Assembly: GCA_964436305.1 (NCBI GenBank)
Contig: CAYTCI010000090.1
Coordinates: 1-15,522, forward strand
DNA from: JAKPUX01 sp964436305
Lineage (GTDB): Bacteria > Zhuqueibacterota > Zhuqueibacteria > Residuimicrobiales > Residuimicrobiaceae
Length of the DNA stretch: 15,522 nt
Direction of reading: 5' to 3'
Under the pieces are notes generated by a model. That model was not told the DNA's origin, made no database searches, and worked only from the letters and a program-made list of their open reading frames with translations. A program made the translations under genes and the position numbers. Shown here in pieces: positions 1 to 8,194 of the stretch (positions are counted from its first letter, which is position 1; each line of letters begins with the position of its first letter).

Positions 1-2
1 CG

Positions 3-2942
3 GCCGACCAGCAGAACAAGATCCGCGAATACCTCACGCCGTTCGCCAAGTTCTACGGCTCCATGAACGAGCGCATGGACGAGTACGTGCGGCTGTTCCC
101 GGTGCACCCGGACTACCTGAAGACCTTTGAGCAGATCCACTTCACCGAGAAGCGCGGTGCACTCAAGACCATCGAGGCCGCCATGCTGGCCATCCTCGAC
201 CAGGAAGTGCCCGCCGACAAGCCGCTGTTCATCAGCTACGAGAGTTTCTGGAACACCATCAAGGCCAACTCTGTCTTGCGCGCCGACCCGAACATCAAGG
301 AAGTGATGCGCGTGTCCGAAGTGCTGGAGTCCCGCGTGCAGCAGGCTTTCACGCGCCCGGCCTACAAGCCGATGGCACTGCGCGTCATCAATGCGTTGGC
401 CGTCCACCGCTTGACCACCGGTGGCGACATCCACATCCCCATCGGCCCCACCGCAGCCGAACTGCGCGACGCCCTGTGTCTGTTCCAGCCTGGCGTGGAG
501 GACATGCCCGGCGACCCGGCCGAGAACCTGCTGTCGATGGTGCAAACCGTGATGCGGGAAGTGCTGAAGACCGTCAACGGCCAGTTCATCTCCAAGGCGC
601 CGGACACCGAGCAGTACTACCTCGATCTCAAGAAAGACATCGACTACGACGCGCAGATCGAAAAACGCGCCGAAGCCTTGTCCGACGACGCGCTGGATCG
701 CGCCTACTACAGCGCCATCAAGGCGCTGATGGAGTGCAGCGACGACCTACGCTACCCCGGTTTCCAGATCTGGCAGTACCAGGTCGAATGGCAAGAACGT
801 CGCGTCGAGCGCATGGGCTACCTGTTCTTTGGCGCGCCGAACGACCGGCCCACGGCACAGCCTGAGCGTGACTTCTACATTTACTTCATCCAGCCATTCG
901 ACAGGCCGAAGTTCAGCGATGCCAACCTGGCGGACGAGGTGTTCTTCCGTCTGAAGTCACCCGACGAAGACTACAAACGCTATCTGTCGCAATACGCTGC
1001 GGCACTGGACCTGGCATCCACCGCCAGCGGCGGCGCGAAGGCCGTCTACCTATCCAAAGCCCAGGACTCGCTGCGGTCCATGAGCAAGTGGCTGCAAGAA
1101 AAGCAGATGACCGCGTTCGAGGTCACCTACCAAGGCAAGACCAAGACGCTACAGGACTGGGCCAAGGGCGTGTCCCTGCGCGAGCGGGCACGCCTGGGTC
1201 CGGAAGAACGCATCAACTTCCGCGACGTGGTGAACATAGTCTCTGGCTTGGCACTGGGCCAGCGCTTTGCTGACATCGCGCCTGAATACCCCACGTTCTC
1301 GGTGCTGGTCACCGAAGCCAACCGCAAGCAATTGGTGGGCAACGCACTGCGCGCACTGGCAGGTGGAACGCGAACCAAGGATGCCGTTGCCATTCTCGAT
1401 GCGCTGGAACTGCTCGATGGCGACCGCGTTGATCCCGCCAACTCCCGCTACGCGCAAGAGGTGCTGAGCCGCCTCAAGGCTAAAGGCCACGGCCAAGTGC
1501 TCAACCGCAACGAACTGCTGTCTGGCTCGTCCGACATCGAGTATTTCGCGCCGATCAAGTACCGGCTGGAGCCCGACCTGCTGGTCACCGTGCTGGGCGG
1601 CCTGGTCTATTCCGGTGACCTCGTGCTGTCCATCACTGGCGACAAGATCGACTCCGGCAAGCTGGCGCAACTCGCAGAGCGCTCGCTGGAAGAACTCAAG
1701 CAGTTCAAGCATGTCGAGGCCCCCAAGGAGATCAACCTCGCCGTGCTACGCGCCTTGTTCGAGCTGTTCGATCTGCCATCCGGCCTGGCTCAGAAGGCCA
1801 GCCAAGGCGATACCGAACCCGTCATCAAGCTGCAAGAGAAGGTCAGCGCGCAGGTAGCCCGGATGCTCAAGGCCGGTTCCGACCTGCAGCAAGGCAAGCT
1901 CGGCTTCTGGGGCCAGAACCTGCTGCGCGAAGAAGAAGCCAAAGACTGGTACGCCCGACTCGACTCGCTGAAAAAGTTCACCGAGTCGCTGACGCCGTAC
2001 AACACCGTCGGCAAGCTCAAGAACCTGCGCGTGACGCCGGATGATCTGGATAGCCAGAAGAAGAATCTGGAGATTCTCGCCGCCGTTGAGCGCCTGCTCG
2101 AATTGGTCGCGGATCTGGGTGGCACGGCGTCTTACCTCTCCCAGGCCGAGATGGTGCTGCCCACCGAGCATCCGTGGGTGAAGCAAGCCGAGGCAGCCCG
2201 CAAAGCCCTACAAGACAAGCTGAGCCAGGACCGCACGGCTGAGCACGCTTCTGAGTACCGGCAAACCCTGGGCCAGCTCAAGAAGGACTACATCGCTGCT
2301 TACATCGCCAGCCACAGCAAGGCACGGCTTGGCGTGGCCGAAGACAAGACCCGCAATGCCCTGCGTCGCGACGAGCGCCTGCTGGCACTGCGCGTATTGG
2401 CCGGCGTGTCGTTGATGCCCACTAGCCAACTCACCGCGTTCGAGGAATCCCTCAATGGCCTGAAGAGCTGCTCGTCGCTGGATGAGCCGACGCTGGTCAC
2501 GACCGCCGTCTGCCCGCACTGCCAGTTTCGCCCGTCCGCTGAGCAACTGGAACTGCTGCCCGCCGCCAACCGCCTGCACAAGCTGGACGACGATCTGGAC
2601 GAATTGCTGGCCAACTGGCAGCAAACCCTGCTGGAGAACCTGGAAGACCCGTTCACCCAGGAGAGCCTGAGCCTGTTGCCCACCGCCAGCAAAAAGCTGA
2701 TCGACGCCTTCCTAGCCTCACGCACGCTGCCGGCCCCATTGACCCAAGAGTTCGCCAACGCCGTGCAAGAGGCGCTGTCGGGATTGGAGAAGATCGAAGT
2801 CAAGAGCGACGAGATCAAGCAGGCGCTGCTGCAAGGCGGCTCACCCGCCACGCCGGACGACCTGCGCAAACGCTTTGATGCACTGATCAGTGACCGTAGC
2901 AAAGGCAAAGATGCCACCAAGCTGCGCTTCGTGATCGAGTGA
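3..2942 (+). CDS. brxC: BrxC-like DUF6079 family protein of type 3 BREX, 5' truncated by the window edge
   Basis: The frame is open from the left edge (first full codon at 3) to TGA at 2940-2942, giving 979 residues; the true N-terminus and any Walker A motif lie outside. The ATG at 63 is internal because the reading frame continues unbroken upstream of it. The visible part is acidic and helix-rich, with motifs such as LFPVHPDYL near the left edge and a single CPHC pair at 2511-2522 that could bind a metal with a partner. I recognise it as the large P-loop DUF6079 family, which fills the BrxC/PglY position in type 3 BREX. In BREX, BrxC-type ATPases are required for phage exclusion, but their reaction is unknown. 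The next gene starts 11 nt downstream. The main support is context: a PglXI-like methylase and a SNF2 helicase downstream. The alternative is a generic DUF6079 defence ATPase outside BREX. Confidence 0.75.
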   Translation, partial: ADQQNKIREYLTPFAKFYGSMNERMDEYVRLFPVHPDYLKTFEQIHFTEKRGALKTIEAAMLAILDQEVPADKPLFISYESFWNTIKANSVLRADPNIKEVMRVSEVLESRVQQAFTRPAYKPMALRVINALAVHRLTTGGDIHIPIGPTAAELRDALCLFQPGVEDMPGDPAENLLSMVQTVMREVLKTVNGQFISKAPDTEQYYLDLKKDIDYDAQIEKRAEALSDDALDRAYYSAIKALMECSDDLRYPGFQIWQYQVEWQERRVERMGYLFFGAPNDRPTAQPERDFYIYFIQPFDRPKFSDANLADEVFFRLKSPDEDYKRYLSQYAAALDLASTASGGAKAVYLSKAQDSLRSMSKWLQEKQMTAFEVTYQGKTKTLQDWAKGVSLRERARLGPEERINFRDVVNIVSGLALGQRFADIAPEYPTFSVLVTEANRKQLVGNALRALAGGTRTKDAVAILDALELLDGDRVDPANSRYAQEVLSRLKAKGHGQVLNRNELLSGSSDIEYFAPIKYRLEPDLLVTVLGGLVYSGDLVLSITGDKIDSGKLAQLAERSLEELKQFKHVEAPKEINLAVLRALFELFDLPSGLAQKASQGDTEPVIKLQEKVSAQVARMLKAGSDLQQGKLGFWGQNLLREEEAKDWYARLDSLKKFTESLTPYNTVGKLKNLRVTPDDLDSQKKNLEILAAVERLLELVADLGGTASYLSQAEMVLPTEHPWVKQAEAARKALQDKLSQDRTAEHASEYRQTLGQLKKDYIAAYIASHSKARLGVAEDKTRNALRRDERLLALRVLAGVSLMPTSQLTAFEESLNGLKSCSSLDEPTLVTTAVCPHCQFRPSAEQLELLPAANRLHKLDDDLDELLANWQQTLLENLEDPFTQESLSLLPTASKKLIDAFLASRTLPAPLTQEFANAVQEALSGLEKIEVKSDEIKQALLQGGSPATPDDLRKRFDALISDRSKGKDATKLRFVIE

Positions 2943-2947
2943 AGGAG
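2943..2947 (+). promoter_or_regulatory. Ribosome binding site of the ABC-type ATPase gene
   Basis: AGGAG lies 6 nt before the ATG at 2954, directly after the brxC-like stop codon. It favours 2954 over the in-frame GTG at 2939, which lies upstream of this site and overlaps the brxC stop. No promoter is visible in the 11-nt gap, so the gene probably depends on transcription from the BREX operon. Confidence 0.6.
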
Positions 2948-2953
2948 AACAGC

Positions 2954-4132
2954 ATGCTGCTCAAATCACTGAAACTGACCAATTTCCTGAGCTTTGGCGA
3001 GTCCGCGCAGGTGCTAGAACTGCGCCCGCTCAATGTGGTGATCGGCCCCAATGGGTCGGGCAAATCCAACTTGATCGAAGCCATCGACCTGATTCGCTCC
3101 ACGCCAAGCACCTCGGAGAAATCCAACCTGCTGGCGGCCATCCGCGATGGCGGTGGTGTGCGTGACTGGTTGTGGAAAGGCGCAATCAAAACACCACACG
3201 CAACCATTGATGCGGTATTCGACAACCCAAGAGCGCCCCAAAATTTGCGCTATGTGTTGAGTTTTTCTGAAGTGGGGCAACGCTTTGAGATCCTAGATGA
3301 GCGTGTCGAACACGAGCAGCCGGACTATGGACATACCAATCCCTATTTTTACTACCGTTTCCAGAACGGTCATGGCGTGCTCAACATCAAAGGCCATGAG
3401 CGACGCTTGCAGCACGAAGACATTGACTCCACCGCGTCAATTTTGTCTCAGCGCAAAGACCCCGATCAGTATCCAGAACTGACTTGGCTAGGTAATTCTT
3501 TCGGAAAGATGCGGCTCTACCGCGAGTGGACCTTTGGGCGCTACACCACACCAAGACTGCCGCAAAAGGCTGACTTGCCAAACGACCTGCTGGAGCCGGA
3601 CGCCAGCAATCTGGGCTTGGTGCTCAACCGGCTGCGCCGCGATCCAGAGGTCAAAAAGAAGCTGCTCGACGCACTGCGCGCGCTGTACGACGGTATCGAC
3701 GACTTCGATGTGCAGATCGAAGGTGGAACGGTGCAGGTGTTCTTTCAGGAAGGCAAGTACATCGTCCCCGCCACACGGCTTTCGGACGGTACCCTGCGTT
3801 ACCTGTGCTTGCTGGCCATCCTTTGCCACCCCAATCCGCCGCCACTGATCTGTATTGAAGAACCCGAGTTGGGCCTGCACCCCGACGTTCTGCCAACGCT
3901 GGCCGACCTGCTCAAAGATGCGTCAGATCGCACCCAACTGATCGTCACCACCCATTCTGATGTGCTTGTCGATGCCCTGACAGACCAACCAGAAGCGGTC
4001 ATCGTTGCTGAGCGCGGCCCGCAGGGAACCACACTGACCCGACTCGATGCCGACAAGTTAAAACCTTGGCTGGAAAAATACCGGCTGGGCCAACTGTGGA
4101 CACGCGGCGAGATTGGGGGGACGAGATGGTGA
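2954..4132 (+). CDS. ABC/RecF-type AAA ATPase (AAA_21), sensor half of a split OLD/PARIS-like module
   Basis: The 392-residue protein has all the landmarks of an SMC/RecF-like ATPase. Walker A GPNGSGKS is at residues 31-38 after an N-terminal strand of the LKLTNFLSFG type. The ABC signature LSDGT is near 276-280, Walker B ends in IEEPE with catalytic E302/E303, and the H-switch TTHSD has H334. The insert between Walker A and the signature (about 240 residues) is too short for a long coiled coil. Such ATPases dimerise on ATP binding and, in OLD, PARIS, Septu and Gabija systems, control a partner nuclease or toxin. The start at 2954 has a good ribosome site. The stop overlaps the next gene by 7 nt, so the two are probably coupled. 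The catalytic residues look intact. The substrate or trigger cannot be read from sequence. Confidence 0.88.
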   Translation: MLLKSLKLTNFLSFGESAQVLELRPLNVVIGPNGSGKSNLIEAIDLIRSTPSTSEKSNLLAAIRDGGGVRDWLWKGAIKTPHATIDAVFDNPRAPQNLRYVLSFSEVGQRFEILDERVEHEQPDYGHTNPYFYYRFQNGHGVLNIKGHERRLQHEDIDSTASILSQRKDPDQYPELTWLGNSFGKMRLYREWTFGRYTTPRLPQKADLPNDLLEPDASNLGLVLNRLRRDPEVKKKLLDALRALYDGIDDFDVQIEGGTVQVFFQEGKYIVPATRLSDGTLRYLCLLAILCHPNPPPLICIEEPELGLHPDVLPTLADLLKDASDRTQLIVTTHSDVLVDALTDQPEAVIVAERGPQGTTLTRLDADKLKPWLEKYRLGQLWTRGEIGGTRW

Positions 4133-4755
4133 AGTTGTACGTCGAAGGTGGCGGTGATACGGCAGCATTGAAAACTGCCTGCCGCGAAGGATTTACGACA
4201 TTCGTCACCAAGGCCGGATTGAAGAACCGCCCACGAATCGTGGCATGCGGGAGCAGACGCGATGCGTTCGATTCCTTTTGCACAGCAATTGCCAGTGGCG
4301 AAGAAGCTTTTCTGCTCGTGGACAGTGAAGATCTCGTCAATGCTCAACACCAGCAAGGACAGCCGGATACCTGGCAACCATGGGCACACCTGAAAACCAG
4401 GCAGGGAGACGGCTGGGACAAACCGCAGCATTCCGCCGACACGGATTGTCACCTCATGGTGAAAATCATGGAAAGCTGGTTCCTCGCGGACAGGGATGCA
4501 CTCAAAGCATTTTTCGGACAGGGTTTCAAGGAAAACGCCTTGCCTGCTGCCGACAACGCCATCGAAGGCATCGCGAAGCAGCAGGTCTATAGATCCCTGG
4601 AGCAGGCCACCAGTAACTGCAAGACCAAAGCCGTTTACGGCAAGGGCGAGCACTCGTTCAAGCTGCTGACGAAGATCGACCCGGCCAAAGTAATTCAGGC
4701 ATCGCCATGGGCCAAGCGGTTCGTAGATGAATTGCGCAAGAAAATGGATGTTTGA
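4126..4755 (+). CDS. DUF4276 family protein with TOPRIM-like motifs, probable effector partner of the ATPase
   Basis: Taking ATG 4126, preceded by the G-rich site GGGGGGA at 4115-4121, gives 209 residues; the in-frame TTG at 4066 lies deep inside the ATPase gene and is less likely. The N-terminus KLYVEGGGD places a glutamate (E7) where TOPRIM domains carry their catalytic acid, and LLVDSED (D66, E68, D69) resembles the TOPRIM D-x-D metal site. A later segment MVKIMESWFLAD and a C-terminal GKGEHSFKLL stretch look like DUF4276 conservation. TOPRIM domains in OLD nucleases cut nucleic acid; in PARIS, a separate AriB TOPRIM protein (DUF4435) is released by the AriA ATPase. The 7-nt overlap with the ATPase gene fits a two-component system of that kind. 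The TOPRIM reading is my inference from motifs, and nuclease activity is not proven. Confidence 0.75.
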   Translation: MVKLYVEGGGDTAALKTACREGFTTFVTKAGLKNRPRIVACGSRRDAFDSFCTAIASGEEAFLLVDSEDLVNAQHQQGQPDTWQPWAHLKTRQGDGWDKPQHSADTDCHLMVKIMESWFLADRDALKAFFGQGFKENALPAADNAIEGIAKQQVYRSLEQATSNCKTKAVYGKGEHSFKLLTKIDPAKVIQASPWAKRFVDELRKKMDV

Positions 4756-4759
4756 GGTG
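4754..4759 (+). promoter_or_regulatory. Shine-Dalgarno-like site before a possible small ORF
   Basis: GAGGTG overlaps the DUF4276 stop codon and ends 6 nt before the ATG at 4766. The spacing is right for initiation there, which is the main reason to take the short ORF seriously. The rest of the 122-nt stretch between 4755 and 4878 shows no convincing promoter or terminator. Confidence 0.4.
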
Positions 4760-4765
4760 CAACCT

Positions 4766-4888
4766 ATGCCTATGACAACGAATGCAACCAGTAACTTGCT
4801 AGATCTGGCTGAGCAATTGGTTCATCGCTGCCGGCTCGCCGCACCCAGTCAAGCGGAAATTGGCAAGGAAGACGGCAATGGATATTGA
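4766..4888 (+). CDS. Possible 40-residue small protein or leader peptide in the module junction
   Basis: An ATG at 4766, 6 nt after a GAGGTG site, opens a 40-codon frame ending in TGA at 4886-4888. It begins MPMTTNATSNLLDLAEQLVH, with a leucine-rich stretch that could form a short amphipathic helix. Its end overlaps the likely start of the GHKL gene (4878) by 11 nt. If it is translated, the whole operon has no gap longer than about 22 nt, and it could couple translation of the GHKL gene. I recognise no family. It could equally be a decayed 5' gene end or chance, since a frame of this length is not rare. Confidence 0.35.
   Translation: MPMTTNATSNLLDLAEQLVHRCRLAAPSQAEIGKEDGNGY
4865..4871 (+). 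promoter_or_regulatory. Ribosome binding site deciding the GHKL gene start
   Basis: AAGGAAG sits 6 nt before the ATG at 4878. It supports that codon over the in-frame TTG at 4860, which lacks a comparable upstream site. The frame is closed by a TAG at 4800-4802, so the protein cannot extend far upstream. Confidence 0.55.
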
Positions 4889-6767
4889 AACCGCTGGGGC
4901 CATCAGGCTGTTTTTCCCCAACCCATCATTGACCTTGGTTTATTTCGAGGCGCTAGCCAATGCGCTGGATGCGGGTGCGACCGATGTGTCCATCGATATT
5001 GATGTACAGGCATTTGACAAGCCAGACACACTGAAAATTACGGTATCAGACAACGGCGATGGATTCACGGACGAGAACTTTGAGCGCTTTAGAAAACTGC
5101 TAAGGCCAAGAGATAAGTTCCATAAAGGCATCGGCCGCCTGGTATTCCTCAACTACTTTAGCCGGGTAGAGGTCAACAGCACCCGCGACAAGTGGCGCAG
5201 GAGCTTTATCTTCAAAGATGGATTCGATGGCAATGCACCACTTGAAATCCTGAAAGATGAGCAGCCCGCCAAAACAGCTTTGGCCTTCAATGGCTTTGCA
5301 AAAGATCGCGTCAAGTCCTATGACGATTTGAAACCTGACGCACTCAAGCCACTCTTGATCGAGCAATTCCTGCCGACGCTGGATGCGCGCAAGCGCGACG
5401 GTACGGCATTCAAAATTTCGATCAACTTGAACACCAAAGAAAGCAACGTCCAAAAAGAGTTCTTCCCACACGAAACGGTCATTACAGCAGATGACTTGCC
5501 ATCAATGACAAAAATCACGATCCAGGATGATTCTCTGGATGCGATTTCGGCTATTGATATGTACTACCACATTGAGTCTGTGGCGGGAAAAGGCAGCGCT
5601 CTAACGGCATTCAGCATCGACGGACGCACGATTCCGGCCAACCTGATACCTCCGGCATCATTTCCGGCGGGCTATCTATGTGTTTTTCTATTTGAATCTG
5701 AAATTTTCCACTCCAATGCCGATAGCTCGCGTCAGAAGTTGGTGTTGCCCGAAGGGGTTCAAGAGGCACGGCTCTTCCGAGTGCTGCGTCGTGAGCTTGG
5801 AAAAGTACTTGCTCAGAAAATTCCGCAGATCACCGAAAGAAACGGAAAAATAAAAGAAAAGTTCGAAGAGCAGTTTCCTCATTTGCTTGGATTTTTTGAA
5901 AACGATACCGTCGGCCTGATTGATCGGGACGATGCTCTAGCGATCGCCCAGCAACGATTCTTCCGGGTCCAAAAAGAGATCCTTCAGAGTGAGAAGTTGA
6001 GTGAGACTGCTTATGAAAAATCTATGGAGCTTTCTTCTCGGACTTTGACAGAGTACATCCTGTATCGCGACAAGATCATTGGCCGGATGAAGGAGATGAC
6101 GGCCGATAATGCCGAGGCTGAGATACACAACCTGATCGTCCCGAGGTTTAAGGAGTTTTCCCAAGATACCTTGTCTACCGAGATTTACCAGAACAATGCT
6201 TGGTTGCTGGACGACAAGTTCATGGTTTTTCGCACGATACTGAGCGAGAAAAGTATGGATGCTGTCATCAATGCCATCCGCCTGGATGACGAAAGCGTGG
6301 GAGATACTGGCCGGCCAGACATTGCCATGATCTTCTCAGCCGATCCGAGTGACGCTGCGCCGGTCGATGTCGTGGTAGTTGAAATAAAGAAGAAGACCGA
6401 CGAAGAAAAAGATAATTTTTATGCGGTAAATCAACTGCTTGATCGCGCTGGAAAACTGGTGGCTTACTGCCCGAATATCCAACGGGTTTGGTATTACGCA
6501 ATCATGGATATCAATGACACCACTGCCTTTCGGCTGCGGCAATTCAAGTGGACGCCCTTTTTCTCCAAAGGCAAAGTCTACTATCAGGAATTCGAAACCC
6601 CACATCCCGATGGGAGAATCATTCCCACGCCAACGTTTGTGGTGTCCTTTGATGCGATTGTTGCGGATGCCGAGTGCAGAAATCACACATTCCTTGAGAT
6701 TCTGCGTGATGGTATGAAGAAATATGCCGAACAGCACGCCACGGGTTCGGAAGGAGAGCCGCTATGA
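4878..6767 (+). CDS. GHKL (MutL/MORC/Hsp90-like) ATPase with C-terminal PD-(D/E)XK nuclease signature
   Basis: From ATG 4878 the protein has 629 residues. The N-terminus carries the Bergerat ATP-binding fold. The N box EALANALDAGA is at about 24-34, DNGDGF (G1) at 59-64 and the KGIGRL lid motif near 83-88. The middle (about 110-440) is poorly recognisable and may hold a transducer domain followed by helices. Near the C-terminus, GRPDIAMIF is followed about 20 residues later by VVVVEIKKK. D481 with E502-x-K504 has the layout of a PD-(D/E)XK nuclease. GHKL ATPases of the MutL/MORC kind have been described in restriction-like loci, where ATP-driven dimerisation may control DNA cleavage. The next gene overlaps by 4 nt. 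The DNA is visibly AT-richer than the flanking BREX genes: a hand count of 5821-5880 gives 24 G+C of 60. The ATPase call is strong and the nuclease call is moderate. Confidence 0.82.
   Translation: MDIETAGAIRLFFPNPSLTLVYFEALANALDAGATDVSIDIDVQAFDKPDTLKITVSDNGDGFTDENFERFRKLLRPRDKFHKGIGRLVFLNYFSRVEVNSTRDKWRRSFIFKDGFDGNAPLEILKDEQPAKTALAFNGFAKDRVKSYDDLKPDALKPLLIEQFLPTLDARKRDGTAFKISINLNTKESNVQKEFFPHETVITADDLPSMTKITIQDDSLDAISAIDMYYHIESVAGKGSALTAFSIDGRTIPANLIPPASFPAGYLCVFLFESEIFHSNADSSRQKLVLPEGVQEARLFRVLRRELGKVLAQKIPQITERNGKIKEKFEEQFPHLLGFFENDTVGLIDRDDALAIAQQRFFRVQKEILQSEKLSETAYEKSMELSSRTLTEYILYRDKIIGRMKEMTADNAEAEIHNLIVPRFKEFSQDTLSTEIYQNNAWLLDDKFMVFRTILSEKSMDAVINAIRLDDESVGDTGRPDIAMIFSADPSDAAPVDVVVVEIKKKTDEEKDNFYAVNQLLDRAGKLVAYCPNIQRVWYYAIMDINDTTAFRLRQFKWTPFFSKGKVYYQEFETPHPDGRIIPTPTFVVSFDAIVADAECRNHTFLEILRDGMKKYAEQHATGSEGEPL
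6751..6757 (+). promoter_or_regulatory. Ribosome binding site of the HEPN-like gene, inside the GHKL gene
   Basis: AAGGAGA ends 6 nt before ATG 6764 and lies within the last codons of the GHKL gene. Together with the ATGA overlap (6764-6767) it indicates tight translational coupling of the two genes. Confidence 0.65.
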
Positions 6768-8194
6768 GCACCTTCGCGGCTCAAGGCCTGACGGACATAG
6801 ATTCTCTGGCGCTGGTTGTGCGCGACCCCGAGTCAAAACGGCTGATTGGCGAGGCTCTGTCAGCTTATCGCGGCGGAGCGTTTCGTTCCGCCATCGTTTC
6901 CACATGGATCGCGGTCGACTACGACATCATCGCCAAGGCCAAGGAGTTGGCTGCGCATGGCGATGCCGCAGCCATCGCGTTCGTGCGGGAAGTCGAGCAA
7001 GCGATACAGAACAGCGATGTGAAAAAGATGCAGGCTATAGAGTCTGCTGTCCTGGCTACGGCAAATGAAAAGCTCCAACTATTCGCTCCACACGAGTTTG
7101 AAGATTTGAATCGTTTGCAGAGGGATCGGCACCTGTGCGCGCATCCTGCCTTTGCCACGGAAGACTCCCTGTTTCAGCCGACACCAGAACTGGTGCGGAC
7201 CCACATCACCCATGCACTGAAGCACCTGCTGATCAACGCGCCGCTTCAAGGCAAGAGCGCGATTGAGCGGTTCCACACCGATCTGCTGAGTCCTTCTTTC
7301 CCCGTGGATGGCGACAGTATCGGCACATTCGTTCGCACCAAGTATCTTGACCGAGCGAAAGATGTGATGGTCGTCAACTTGATCAAGTCCCTGATGAGTG
7401 CACCTTTCGGCGCTGAGTCTGCCCAATATATCGGGCAACTTCGTCAAGTTGCCCGAACGCTGCGGGAAGTTGCCAAAGCTAAGACAGCAATTTACGACGT
7501 AACAGCCAGGGATCACATCGCACGTAAATTCGATGCGATTCCAGACGCACTGCTGCTCAGCATCAGCGCTTTTGTTGAGTGCGATTCCCGCGTTTGGGAC
7601 TGGCTCGCGGAGCCGACCCGAATTAGATTTAAGCAGTTGCTTGGGATTGCCGATGCTGAAACCCTCAAAGCGCATTCTGCCTTCGAGGTGTTTGGCATTC
7701 CCGAACTGGCTAATATTCTGTTGGCACGATTCGATTCTTTTGAACAAGATGTTCAGATTGGAATTATTTCCCAAATTCCAAGGCGCGAGTTTATTTCGCA
7801 GGCCATCCGCATCTATGGTGAGTCTAGTGGCTGGCGAAGCGCAGAGCATCGTGGGCGAGCATTGATGATTCCACTTGCACATTTAATGGGTGTGGATGAT
7901 GTGCGTTCCATGCTTGAAGCTGTGCAGGGGAATGGCCAAATATGGGGTGCAAGCGGAACATCTACGATCCTGGATGCCGTATTCGACGCCACACGAAATC
8001 TTCTGCCTGGGTCTCATCCTCATTGGCAAGCATTTATAGATGCTCGGATCGCTGATAGGGAACCTCTAAAAACCTCCCCCAACGCCCTCACCGCCACCCA
8101 ACAGGCCCGACAATCGCTACATGAACCCATCCCGCACACGCAGCGCCCTCAAGTTCGACCTCTTCGCCGACCAGGCACGTCAACGCAAGATTGA
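6764..8194 (+). CDS. HEPN-like protein with R-x4-H motif; C-terminus replaced through IS insertion
   Basis: The first 160 residues look like a HEPN helical domain: a GEALSAYRGGAFRSAIVSTW helix and then RHLCAH, where R122 and H127 form the R-x4-H signature that is catalytic in many HEPN ribonucleases. The following 270 residues are of unknown fold. Authentic sequence runs to D431 at 8054-8056. The IS element begins at 8058, and reading continues into it for 45 foreign, proline- and arginine-rich residues before a TGA at 8192-8194, giving 476 residues. Excising the IS with one GATA copy restores a 454-residue protein ending at TAA 9429-9431. The gene overlaps the GHKL gene by 4 nt, so both probably act together. 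The HEPN domain is intact, so the altered protein may still work. RNase function is inferred; some R-x4-H proteins are non-catalytic binders. Confidence 0.7.
   Translation: MSTFAAQGLTDIDSLALVVRDPESKRLIGEALSAYRGGAFRSAIVSTWIAVDYDIIAKAKELAAHGDAAAIAFVREVEQAIQNSDVKKMQAIESAVLATANEKLQLFAPHEFEDLNRLQRDRHLCAHPAFATEDSLFQPTPELVRTHITHALKHLLINAPLQGKSAIERFHTDLLSPSFPVDGDSIGTFVRTKYLDRAKDVMVVNLIKSLMSAPFGAESAQYIGQLRQVARTLREVAKAKTAIYDVTARDHIARKFDAIPDALLLSISAFVECDSRVWDWLAEPTRIRFKQLLGIADAETLKAHSAFEVFGIPELANILLARFDSFEQDVQIGIISQIPRREFISQAIRIYGESSGWRSAEHRGRALMIPLAHLMGVDDVRSMLEAVQGNGQIWGASGTSTILDAVFDATRNLLPGSHPHWQAFIDARIADREPLKTSPNALTATQQARQSLHEPIPHTQRPQVRPLRRPGTSTQD
8054..8057. repeat. Left target-site duplication (GATA)
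   Basis: GATA immediately precedes the left inverted repeat and is repeated exactly after the right one (9357-9360). It marks the insertion point within the HEPN-like gene. Confidence 0.75.
8058..8073 (+). repeat. Left terminal inverted repeat of the IS
   Basis: GGGAACCTCTAAAAAC matches the reverse complement of the right end at 15 of 16 positions (A/C difference at position 4). The transposase start lies 47 nt further in. Confidence 0.85.

Noticed and set aside
63..65. ATG as the start of the first gene
   Set aside because: The frame is open upstream to the left edge with codons that continue the same protein, so this methionine is internal.
8054..8058. 5-bp GATAG target duplication
   Set aside because: It requires shifting the left IS end by one base and breaks the register of the inverted repeats; 4-bp GATA fits better.
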